64,000 bases of DNA from Certhia americana. Taxonomy: Eukaryota > Chordata > Aves > Passeriformes > Certhiidae. Each line of letters begins with the position of its first letter. The stretch's first letter is position 1. The position numbers were made by a program, and so were the translations under genes. Under the pieces are notes generated by a model. It was not told where the DNA came from. It saw only the letters and a list, made by a program, of their open reading frames with translations, and ran no database searches. The stretch lies in NCBI GenBank assembly GCA_018697195.1, contig CM031870.1, forward strand, positions 6,190,819 to 6,254,818, given 5' to 3'. Below, piece after piece: positions 48,361 through 60,800 of this stretch.

Positions 48361-51300
48361 GTAATGGGGCTGGGGGGCAGCGCCGGGCCCGGCGGCGGCC
48401 CCGGCACAGCCCGGCGGCACCGCGTGCGCCTCCCGCCTGGAAATCAATGGGCCGGGGGAGGGGCCGGCCCGGGAAAGGGAAGGAAAAGCGACCGGCGGGA
48501 GCAGCCGGCTCAGCCCAGCCCACCGCGCCGGGGCGCGGGCCGGGCGCTCGGCCGCTGCCCTCCTGGCTGGCGGGCAGCCGGAGGGGGTGGGACCCCCGGG
48601 CGGGGCGGGGCGCCATCCCCAGCACGCGGCGGAGGGACCCAGCCCCGCCGCCGCCACCCCCTGGGCCGGCGGGACCGGCCCCCTCCCGGCGCGGCGGTGC
48701 CTCCGCTCCCGCCCTCTCCGTTACGCGCCGGGGTCCCGCTGGCGCCTGCATCTCCTTCCTCCTATCCCTGCTGCTGTCGGCGTAGGGGACTCGGTGTGGC
48801 TCCCCCGCGTCCCAGAGCAGGCGGGAGGGCGGCCGGGACGCCCTGGCCCCGCGTCCCGTGGCGGGAGCGGCGCTGTGCCCCGCCTGGCCCCGCGTTGTTC
48901 CCGCTCGGCGCGGCGGTGGCGGCTCCCGCGGCCCCTCCGCCCCGTGCCTGGGGGGCTGCGCGCTCGCTCCGCCGCCCCCCCACCCCGCGTTGCCATGGGC
49001 ACGGAGCCGCCGTTGGGTGCCGCCGCCGCGGTGTTGCCCCCGGGCCGAGATGGGACGCGGGCCCGGACAGGTCAGCACGGGGCCGGGTGGCGGAGGCGGC
49101 ACGGCTCGGGCGGGGAGCTGCGGGGCTGAGGTGTCGGGCGGCGTGCGGATTACAGGAAGAAGGGCGAGGCGGGAGCTCCTTCAGGGCCGGTTCCCGGCCC
49201 CTCTCGCCTGCGTGTCGGGGTGGGTTTTGTTTTGTGTATGTTTGGGTTCTTGCCGCGCTGAGCGCGGACATGTTGCGTGCGGTGCCCGTCCCTGCCGCTG
49301 CCAGCGGCCTTTTACTGCCGGTGTCAGACCGTTTTCGGGAAGCGGGACCCCTCAGAAAGGCAGAGCGAGGGAAACCGTGTCGGTGCTGCGGGCTTGGCGG
49401 TGCCGGGGCTGTTCGGTTGTCAGCGGGCTCCGGGGCTCGGGGCCGCCCGGAGCGAGGCGCTCGCGGGCGCTCGCGGCGCCGGGCTCGGTCCCGCCACAAC
49501 CAACGGCCCCGGGACACGGAGCTCGGAGCTCGGAGCTGCCGGGCGCTGCCTGCTCACCAAGGGTAAGCTCATTAATTTCTTCGCCTCTGCTGCCTTTCAT
49601 TTTGTACCGAAAGTAAAACCAGCGCGGGGCGTGTGTTCGTGTTCCGCGCTGCCCCGGGTTGTTTGTGCTGCCGGCGCCGTGCGCGGTGCGGTGCGGTGCG
49701 TTCGATGATGGAGCGAGGTGACTCTGCCTGGGCTTCTGCTGGAGTAGTTTCCTCCTGCTTCTTGTTTCCGCCTCGGTGTTGCCGTGTGCCGCTCTTGTTT
49801 TTTCACTCTCGCTGCTGGAACTGTTTGGTTTATATTGAGATAAAGGCGCATACACCCTGTCTGAGCGGGGTTCTGTGAACGGGATCTTGTGTAAACCCCT
49901 CCTGAGCCGTGATTTATTGTATGCAGAGTGGAGCCCAAGCATAAATATTTAGATCCGAGTATTAGCTGATGTGTGTTGTAATGAGACTGCGAAAAAAGAA
50001 TTTAAACAACGCTGATGCAACACTCCAAATGGGAGGAAAGCGACTGTTTGTTCTGTTTTGCTCGTCAGTTTCATACCGGGAGAGAAGTCTGGGATGGGAA
50101 TAGCAGAGGGGAAAAGTGCTCAGTGCACATGGCACTGTGAATTTATGTTCGGCAGTGGCACAGAAACAGAATCTGTATTTACAGTGAATAGTGAGAGAGC
50201 AAAAATAGCTGTGTAATGTTTGTGCTGCTTTGTCAAAGAGATGTATATCCAAATTAATTTTTGGACAGATTTTGAAAAAGTGGTGGATCTGAGTTATTCT
50301 TGACATGCGTTGATGTTTGCAGGTGTCTGGTGTTTGATATCTGGTAATCACTTGTCAAAACTAAATAAGCAGCTCTAATCAGTGCTATTCAGTTGTCAAA
50401 AGTAAACTTAAAAATACGTGAAGCTTCCCTCACTGATCAGTATAAGGCCAAAGCTTTTTTGTGATAATATTCTTCTGCTTGCTTTTCACTGCAGTCTTGA
50501 TTCTGCAGTGAAATAAGTCGCCGTCAGGCAAATAAGTTCCAAGTATGTTGTTGAAACACCTTCCCTTTCCATCAGGAAAAGATGTCACTGATATCTGTGA
50601 TTTGGAGTCTGGATCTTACCTGAAAATCACTAAGCCCAAGAACTGTCATCTTAGTCTTTGAAATAGACAAGGATGTCTTCATTTTTCAGTAAAAGGAGTG
50701 AGTTTTCCACTTCTTGTGCACTGTCATCCCTAAAATGGAAAGCATGTACAGAGTAGACTTTAAATTGAAAGTTTAGAGGGGAAAAAAATCTAAAGGTTCC
50801 ACACATAATTTGTCTTTTGTGGGACTAGAAGTTCTGCAATTTGCTGTGCTTTGTTTCATCTAGCTGAAGTTTTGTCATTACCAATCAAGTTGCGCCATGA
50901 ATCTGAAACTGATTCATGCTTTGTTCTCTCAGTTATTTTAGTATTACAAAGCAGGTTATACTTTAAACCCTCAGTTAAGTTTACAGTTTCCCTAGACTTA
51001 AAAAGGCCCACATGATATAGTATGATAGTAGTAAAAGTTTACATATAGGAGTTGATAATTGATCATGTAATTATTCAGCTGGTTACTCTGCACGCAAAAT
51101 TACACATATTTAAAGAGGTACCATCTTGAAGCATATTCAGCATTTTATAAAGGACTTAGTATCAGTTATTGCATTTATTTGTGAGGGCTGAGGATTTGTT
51201 TTGCTTTCTTTTGCATGCAGTCATCATTTTCTTTTTATAGTTTACATTCCTCTTTTGTTTTTCCCTGGCAAGACAACTTTACATAAGTAGAACTGAAAGC

Positions 51301-51830
51301 TTTTTAATTCAGCTTCTTGGTTTATAAGTAAGCATTGTAAATGATGGGTGCAAAATACCACAAGGAGTACCACCAAAACTGTATCCAAACAATTCCTTCT
51401 TGGAAGGGCAGAAGAAACCCAGGTGGAAATGAATTTGCAAGTGTTTTCTTGCTCTTCTTTCCCAAGTTTTCTCAGAGCACAACAGGCGAGCACTTGATTG
51501 TACCACTGCTCACAGCTTCTTTTAAGAAAAAGATCTTGGTAGCTACAATGGTTTGAAATTCTATGGAAGTGTAAGAAATTCCATCAGTCATTAGCTCAGC
51601 AGAAGTTAATATGGATACAGTTTTGATGGGAAAAATCTACTTTGTGCGTTTAGTTCTGCATTGGGTGGAATTTTATTTTTTTTAAAGTTTTGGGTGGTTG
51701 TTCCCTTGTTTGTAATCGTTCTTAGCTGTTTAGTTCTTTGAGGCTAAGTGACAGGATTTCTCTTAAGTCTTTCCTGTTCTAGAATGCTTTGGACATTCTT
51801 ATGCCAAACAGAACTTTTGCCTTGTTACAG
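48361..51830. other. USP42 first intron
   Basis: The first 1.4 kb is CpG island; the rest is AT-rich. No other exon, RNA gene or recognisable mobile element is supported, although an alternative first exon ending near 49562 is possible. Confidence 0.45.
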
Positions 51831-51832
51831 AT

Positions 51833-51853
51833 ATGAACAATGACCATAGTTAA
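51833..51853 (+). promoter_or_regulatory. Six-codon uORF overlapping the USP42 start
   Basis: Two bases into the first coding exon, ATGAACAATGACCATAGTTA reads as a short frame, MNDHS, that ends with TAA at 51851-51853. The USP42 ATG (51840-51842) lies inside it, in another frame. Such an arrangement can reduce initiation or allow local re-initiation. No effect has been shown here. Confidence 0.5.
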
Positions 51854-54800
51854 CAAGCCAAAATCTTCAAAGTCTAAAAAATCTTCCTCGAGACGGTCTG
51901 ACAAATCTATGAAACCTCGTACAAAAAAAATGACGTCACGCACTGCAAGTTTGGGCCGGGTACCTCCTACAGAAGATCCAAACAAAGTCTCTGTGGACAA
52001 AGGTCCTGGGGGGCATATTTATTGTAGATCATCTCAAAAATCAAAGCCTTTTGCCCAAAGAGATCTAGGTAAGTGTCCTCTGTCCTCCCTCCTTTTTGTT
52101 AAGAACAAAACCAAAGTAGAAGCAGATTTCAGTTGTTGCATTGCTATATTTGTTACAGCAAATCAAGGGTTCAGCCACAGACTTCAATTTTGTGCATCCC
52201 CTAAGGCAGCTGCAGGGACAGGTGTTGCAGAACTTGGGTTTATCTATTTACAATTGATTTGTAAAGTACTTTTATTTATGTAAAATCAAATAAGGGGAGC
52301 TTTTCATAATGCACAGATGTACCTAGGTCCCTTCTGTTCTGGAGAGAAAAGTACATTTTACCATGTCTGTTCAAGGCTTCCATTATTCACAAGTCTTTGA
52401 ATAATAACACTGCCCAGGAAGAGATCTGATATCTGTGGGGTTACTTTCTGTGCTGCTTACTTGTTTGTCTGAGTTCTTCTTACTACATAACCACAAGTGT
52501 AAGTTTGTGCTTTAAGTTACAATAAGGAAAAAAACCAATAATTTAATTAAGAGATTAAGGGATATAGAGATAAGGAAATTGGGTACTAAAATCAGAGTGG
52601 AAGTTTTTGTCTTTTATTAGGAGGATTAAAACAGATGAATAAACTATTGTCCAAAAGAAAACGTTGACCAGCAAATTTACATGGCAGTGTTGAAGCTGTC
52701 CATCATGTGTTGCTGTGTTTTGGAGTAGAGCTGGTTCTTCAGGCTGCTCTTGCAGCATCCTATTTTTTTAATACCTTCTTTAAAACAAAACCAGTACAAC
52801 TGTTTTTAAAATACGAATTTCTTGCAGTTGTTAATGATGGGATTGCTCCGCCACAAAGAATTCTTTTTCCACCTGAGAAAATCTGTATGGATTGGCAACA
52901 AACACAAAGTGTTGGAGTTGGACTGCAGAACCTCGGCAACACATGTTTCCTTAATTCTACTCTCCAGTGTTTGACCTACACGCCTCCTCTTGCCAATTAC
53001 ATGCTTTCACTTGAGCACACCAAGTCATGTGAGTATTTTCTGACACTATAAATCTGCTGGACAGCTCCAAAGGTGAAAGAAAAACAGGGGTTCTGTGAAG
53101 AAAATTCTTAGTTGTCCTACTTTCCCCGTAGAAGCAGTTTTTGAATGAGATCATAAAGGTCTTTTCCAGCCTAAATGGTTCCATGATTCCGCTAATAGGA
53201 GGCTCAGAATTATAGGAGGCATATAAAGTGAATTTGTTAATTTAATGTGCCATGGTAAAACTTAAAGAGAAGATTATTTCTTTCTTCATCTGAATAATAA
53301 AGTACATTGTAAAGTGAGGCATTTGATGAACATTTGGCATTTGGGTTTCCTGCTGGTAGAAAGGTGATAAAATTTAGGATGTTGGCATTGAATGTTCTTA
53401 GTCTTCGCAGCTGAGATACTGCAGTGCACTAATACTGTGTGATAAATTATATGTTCAATGTTAACCCATTAAAAAACCCAAACATTCTCGGAAGTGTTAC
53501 AAACAAATCTCTTATGAACTCAAATATAAATTCGAGGAGGAGTGTATTAAACGTAATTCTAAATAATTAAGTTTTTTTCTATAATTAGGTTTTATTCTAA
53601 ATAATTAAGTTGGTATTTTTTAAAGCCTAGAATTTGTGCTCTTTGAATTTTGTTTTTATACTTGACTTTATTTAAGCCTAGAGGAGCTTCTTTTTGTATC
53701 CATAAATGTGGGCTTTCTCCTTAGGCATCTGTATGCTTTCTAGTCTGGTATTTTAATATGTATTCCTAGAAGTTTGATTGCGTTTTGTTCCCATATATAA
53801 AAATTATTTCAGCTAAGAATCATGAAATTATTGGAAGGAACCTTCAAAATGATTCAGTTCTAGTCTTCTGCCATGGGCAGGGACACCTTCCAGTGGGAGT
53901 GTTCCAGGCCAGGTTGGATGGGCCTTTGAGCAGCCTGGTCTGTGCTTTAATGGGTTTTATTCTGTACTGTTCTGCGTAATAAAATGCCACAAAACTTTTG
54001 GGATATTGACACCTTAGGAGAAGAGAATGTACCACAGAGAGTGGACATTGCACCCACAACTTAGATTATTATTATTTTGGGGTGGGATGTTTTTAGCAAT
54101 GTGTGTTTGACTAGAATGGGATGCTTTCTTCTTCCACTAGGTCATGTAGAAGGATTCTGTATGATGTGCACAATGGAAAGTCACATCAACCAGGTCCTGT
54201 GTTGCTCTAATAATGCCATCAAACCTACGTCTGTTATCAATGGCCTTAAAAGTAAGTAGTTTGATATAGGTTTATTTTTATTTTTTTTTAATTTTGCAGT
54301 GAGTTATTTGATGCATATAAATAATTGTGGTACTTTAAAGAAGAGGTATTTTAGAAATGTGTGTTTTCTTTTGTTCTATAAGAAATAAATCTATGATAAC
54401 CTTCTCATTTATTAGGAATAGGAAAACATTTCCATTTTGGCAGTCAAGAGGATGCACATGAATTCTTATGCTTCACTGTTGATGCTTTACAGAAAGCTTG
54501 CTTGAATGGAAGCACCAAGTAAGCATAAAATAATTAAATTTAAAATTTTCTTAGCCCCTCTTACTACTTTATTTACTATCATGAATTAAAGTCTATGTGC
54601 TTGTTTTTCATAAAACCAAAAATTGTTTGAGGAATTAACTCCGTGCTTTCAGTCTTCTGAGTTCTGACTCTAATTTATTTCCAGATTAGACAGATCTTCT
54701 CAAGCCACCACACTTATTTATCAAATATTTGGAGGATATCTAAGATCTCGAGGTACTTTTAAAAAAAATTTACTATCTTTCATTCTGATCTGTGTCTTTT

Positions 54801-57800
54801 TGTCTGTCTGTAGCAAAGGAGTTTCTAGTTTGACTAAAGTAATGTGTATTAATAATTTAAATTCATGCAGTTGGTCTCATGCACGTGATGCTAAACATTT
54901 GTATTTTGATTCCAGTAAAATGTTTGAACTGCAAAGCAGTTTCGGATACATATGAGCCATTTCTCGATGTTACTTTGGATATAAAGGTAAGATGTTTGTG
55001 AGCATGGGCTGAGATGTGTAAAGGCTTGTAGAGCTTCATAAAATAAAGTCATTTTGCCTAGAAACTTACCTTTTGTTGGAACAAAACAGCTTGGTGGTGG
55101 ATTGGACATTGTTGTTCTGGGGAAGCCATGGAAATGCTCTCCATGTTTGGACTGGATTTAAGCTGGAAAAATAATAATTATGACTACACAAACAATGATA
55201 TAATCATACTTCTCAATTATTCTACTTCAATATACATCTATTGTTAGACTGATTGTTTTGATTGTTCTCATTATTGATGCCAAGGCATACCACAGATACT
55301 GTCTGGCAGTGCAAAATTAATTTATTTTGAAATTAAGTAAATACTCAATGAACTCTGTTTCTGTCTCCTCCTTCATGGTGTTTGCTGATTCACAGTAGGC
55401 CACATAAGTGTGAACTAGCAAGGTTCTTTTGTAAAGTGATTGTAAGTGCTTGAAATTTAGCATTTCTTGTGACATAGTGTTCTACTTTCTTACTCATCCA
55501 GGCAGTTACATCTGTCACCAGAGCTCTAGAACAATTTGTGAAACCGGAACAGCTGGACGGTGAAAATAGCTATAAATGTAGCAAGTAAGATTATTATTAA
55601 TTACACTTTAACACAAGACACTTCTTCAATGCAGTGTGTGACTTGGAGGATAAGTTATCTCTCGACTTTGCTTAGCAATAAGACAGGCATGGCTTGCTGT
55701 TCCATTCAGTTTTGTTTACACAACTAATACACTGAAATAATTCAAAGCTTGGAAAATAATGCTCTTGTTTCTAAATGAGTAATTTTTATATTTCTGTTTG
55801 AATATTTGGAAATACATTATAAGAATTGTATTGCTCACTTTAGACTTTTATTCCTAATACTGTCTGTGCTGGAGCTTGTCAGCCTTCCTAAGTGTGAAGC
55901 TGCACACTAAAATACTCACGGCCAGAAGTTAAAAGGCATGTTAGATAAGAAGTGGTGAGCTGGAGTGCAGGGATATAGACAAGGATTTGGTGTGGGAGGC
56001 AACACCAGCTTAGTCACACACAAACCCAGAAGTTTAGTTATTTTGTGAGTTTGAAAAGAAAGGTTTGGTGTACTTGGTTTTGGTACAGTGTCATTTCCAT
56101 TGCTGGCAGACTGTTATATTACTTTGCAGTTTCCTTTGTGTTTTCTACCATTATTTTTTCTAATAGGGATTACTACTGCCTGAAAACTTCATCTCTAAAT
56201 ACAAGTTTCAGAATTTTATAAACCATTACTGGGTTTTGGGGTTTTTTTTTTCTTCTTCTTCTAAATGGCTCTCTTATTTTGTTCATTGACTTTCTCCATC
56301 AGTTTGGAATTCTGCATTTAATATTTTGAAATCAGTTTGAAAAAGCACTATTAAATTCTTTCTGTTGTTAGCTCTCAGCAGTATTTTTCGTGACAATGTA
56401 AAGTGACATGTTTCAGTCTTTGTGCTGATGGTTGTGTTTCAGGACTTAGTCTGTACCTCCTTTGAGTGTGCAGTGAAACAAACAAAATTAACAATTTTGT
56501 TTTGAAGGGCTGCAGAGGGTTTCAGACTTTGCAGGCAACCTCCATACAAGAAAACTCATTATTGTCCAATGTCTGCCTCTTGCAGAATGCCTGTTTTCTT
56601 CCAGTAATTTTTTTACATTTTTTACTGCCTTAACTTTTTGACATAAGAAAGATACATGTTCAGGCATTTATTTGGCTATCAAGAGATAATGTCCTAAATC
56701 CTTTATTCTTTGTTTTGTAGAGCTGTCTCTAATATCCTGCTATATTCTCTCTGTTAACAAAGCTGAAATGCAGTTTATGGATTTAAGAAAAGATCTAACA
56801 TATTATACAGGCAAAATATCATTCAATTAGCATAAGCATGTGTGAGAGATGAAAATTTGCTTGACTTCTGGGTCTGAAAAAAATAAACTGTTAAAAATAT
56901 GTCTGTGCTTGTTTTTAAGGTGTAAGAAGATGGTTCCAGCTTCAAAGAGATACACAATACATCGCTCTTCCAATGTTCTCACAATATCACTGAAAAGATT
57001 TGCAAATTTTACAGGTGGAAAGATCAACAAGGTATGTTTGCAGTTGGAATGCTGCTTTATCTTCTCGGAATGGACATTTTCCAAAGATGAATACTCATTT
57101 TAAAGTTGTTCACATTTCAGGCAGTAACTACAGTGTAAGAGAAGTCAATAAAACAACTTAGCAGCTGTGGCTGTTACTTACTTTTTTAATACTGATAGAG
57201 ATCTTGTGTGACCATAAGAACATACCTTACCTTTAAAGAGCTAATTCTGTAGAAAACAGCTCCCTGCAGCTTAAGTTATTAAACGTTGTTTCCAAGAATA
57301 GGCATTTTCAAGTGAATTGAAAAATATATTTATATGGTCTTATTTTTCAGGCTGCTCCATGAAGTATTTCAGGATAACTTCTAAATCATCTTTCTCTTTG
57401 TTTAGGATGTGAAATACCCTGAATATTTGGATCTTCGAGCATATATGTCCCAGTCTATTGGAGAACCCCTCATCTATGCTTTATATGCAGTTCTTGTACA
57501 TAGTGGCTTCAACTGTAATGCTGGACACTATCTCTGCTTCATAAAGGTAGAGATCAGCTCAACTTCTAACAGGATAAAATCCGTGCTGGCAAAGAAATTA
57601 AAATGTTACTGGTAACCACTGGTTTTAGGGGAAAACATTGCATCATGTGCTTTGTTTGCTTTGTTTTGGTATGCTTTGTTCTGCAGTGCTCTCTCTGTGA
57701 TGTCCTTTGGAACACATGCAATTCATCTGAAGATATTCTGTCTTTGTTTGCAGGCTGGTAATGGACTTTGGTACCGAATGAATGATGCCTCAGTAGAGCT

Positions 57801-60800
57801 TTCTGATATCAAAACAGTTCTCAATCAGCAAGCTTATGTACTTTTTTATATCAGGTAATAAGACATGCTCAGAACATTTTTACTATCACATTGCTGATAC
57901 TTTTCTTGGTTTCATATCTGTTTCTTTCCATCCTGGGAAAATAATTACTATTTGTGTATTTCTGTCGAAGTGGAAATTCCCCGTGTCATTTATTGCCTTT
58001 CATTGCTTGACCTTAAACTTCTGCACTTTGGTACGCTGCTTTCTTTCTGCTCTCTGTAGCTGGCCAGTTTAGAAAAGAGGAGAAATCATGGCCATAGATG
58101 GTGTGAGGCTGAATCATTGCTCTGGAAATGACTCTCATTGTAGGAAATGTCGTGGTTTGTATGGCAGGTCTTTGCTAAGGAGGGCAGGAGCCTCCCTTGG
58201 AATGGAGAATTTAAACCCCGTCCCTCTGAATTATTATAACTTTGAAATTAAGGGGCTCTCAGGCAAAGATATAGGAATAGGAATAACAATTCTTTATTAG
58301 GGGAACTAAAATAAACAATAAACCAAAAACACATGCAGTATTACAAAGGAGAAAAAGAAACAAATAAACAAACCCACTGACAGAGTCAGGATACAACTGA
58401 CACCCTGTGGGTCAGGGTGTTGGTGGCAGTCCCATTCCATGGTGGCTGCAGTCCCAGTGGCAGATGTGGCTCTGGTGAAGTGATGCTCCTGTAGAAAAGT
58501 GGAGTTTTTTGCTGAAGGTCCAGTGGTGACAGAAGGACTTGGTCTTCTTCTGAGGATCCAGTGGAAAGGCTGCTTGGTGTTCAAACTCCCAGATTTTTAT
58601 CCAAGTAGGAATACTTGGCTCCTCCCCCTGGATGGAGCATTTTCCAATGGGATGATGGAATTCTATCAGTGAGATTCAAAGGCCCATTAGCAGATCACTT
58701 CTTGGAGAGAGGCTGGGTTGTGGAAGAGATAAGAAAACTGCCCCAACAGGTTTATTGACAGTTGGCCATTGACAGGCAATTACCCCACTCCCCCCACCTC
58801 GGGTTTCAACAGATGGTGATAGAATACACAGCTTTGGTTACATTTTACACTGCAACCCATGACAGAAGACCATTATCAAGTCTTCAGTTTGTAGTCTTGC
58901 CTAAGTCTTTCAGATGTGTCCTATACACTGTTGCCGTGAGGTGATGGGATGGGGTTCAGTCCAGGAAGAGGCTGAGAGAAGAACTGTGAGCTAAGCTGCC
59001 CCTTGTCTCGGCAGGCGCTATGACCTGACGCTGGGGGAGCGAGCCTTTTACCTGCCCGCGCCCTCCTACCCCCGCTCCTTCCTCGGCCAGCGTGGGGCCA
59101 ACAGCAAGCAGGCTGCATTCATGGGACCACGGCTTCCTCCTCACATGATTAAGGTAATCGGAGGGGGGCAGATAAGAGCACCAAATTATAGTGGGTTTTT
59201 ACGTGGGGTGGGGATTTTTGAGTTTTATTTTCCCTTCCACTCTGCAGGTTTCTTCACCGTCCTCATGCTAGAGCCAGGATTATTCAAACAGTGGCTAATC
59301 CTTTACTGTGCAGCCGTGCCACTTTGTTGCTTTACCCTTCCAGCTCAGCTTTCTAAAGCTTGAGAGCTGTGCTCTTGAGACAATTTAAGTAGTCTATTAG
59401 TGCCTAAATAATTTAAACTTTAAAAGTAGTCTATTAATGCATAAGTAATTTAAATTTAAAAACTGTGTATCTGCCCCATCCCTGTTAATGTCACGTCACT
59501 TGAGACAGTGATAGAGTACAAATTGTCGTGCTCCTGATACTAGCAGAATTATTCCAGTGTTGTCGGGGAGTGTTTTCAAAGGAAAATAAATATTTTTTTT
59601 AATAGCTTTAGTCAATGATAAGTTGTTTGAGTAGGTGTCAAACTGATGCTCATATGATACCAAAGGCAAGATTTACACACACCTGTTGGACAGGCATTTA
59701 TATTGGAAGGGAGATGAGGTTTCTTAGGTGTTGAGGAAATCTGTAGAACTATTTAGTATGGGAATTTAATGTTGTAAAATTTCCAATGCTGTGTGTTTGA
59801 ACATACCCATTTTACAATCTCTTCAAATCCAGAGTTCAAGTCGTTTAAATGGAAACGGACCCTTAAAAGAGGATCCCAATACCGTTGGTGTTGCTGTAAA
59901 AAGGCCATCTTCAGCTCCACCAACAGCTTGTGTTCAAAACTGGGCAATTTCCAGGCCTTCAATGACAGACCCTTCCAAAACACAGAAGATCACGATCAGT
60001 ATTCACAACAAGCTGCACGCACGGCAGGCGGTGTCGCAGGCGGAGTGTCCGGGCAGCGCTGTGGAGGAGGAGGATCTGAAACCCCTTCCTTCAGCCACAA
60101 TTACAAACTCTTCTGCATCAGAGCCTACCTCAAACTTCTCCACAGTGTCAGTTGCTACTAATGTCTCTGAGCAGGAGGTTCCTGATGACATCTTTGTTGA
60201 GCCAGCAGTGAATGGAAACTCTAAGCTCTGTTCTGATAACATGGTCCCTTACAGTGCAGAATCTTCAGGAAAATCCGAGGAGTCAAAGGGCTTGTTCAAA
60301 AGGAATTGCAACGTCATATCTTCCAATGGGATTCTGATTGGGAAGGTGGTCCGTACATTGCATAATTCCCATTCATCCTGTCAGAATGCTGAAGAAAGAT
60401 CCCAGCATGAGCTGCCAAAAATTGATACCCTAAATGGTGCTATTAGTTTAGATAATGAATATAAAGAAAATGGACTGAAACTTGATGATTCCACTTGCCA
60501 AGTCCAACCCATTAAACCTTCTGAGATTTTCTTCTCTAAAGCAAATGGAGTGCTTGAAGCGGTGAGTTACATTTGTTCATCTGGACTGTCTCACCTATGA
60601 TATATTCAATATTCATGAGCACTGCAATGTGGAATACCAAGAAAACACAGCACAGATTTCATTCTAACCCTTTGTGCTATTATCCCACTGAATTTGCAGA
60701 GCTGAGCTGACATACGACATATGTCAACTTAAGAAAAGTTCAGGGAGATAGTACTTCATAAATTTCATAAAAGACATTTTTGGGAGGAGGGGGATGTTGT

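Larger units (their letters stand above)
47450..49750. other. CpG island over the EIF2AK1 and USP42 5' ends
   Basis: About 2.3 kb of very GC- and CpG-dense sequence, in contrast to the AT-rich introns on both sides. It includes EIF2AK1 exon 1, the divergent promoter and the proposed USP42 noncoding exon. Long open frames on both strands here (up to 552 codons) are a by-product of the GC content. Confidence 0.9.

Noticed and set aside
47908..49566. 552-codon plus-strand open frame, and similar long frames on the minus strand
   Set aside because: It lies in the CpG island, where stop codons are rare by composition. It is Arg/Gly/Pro-rich with no domain, and frames on both strands overlap each other.
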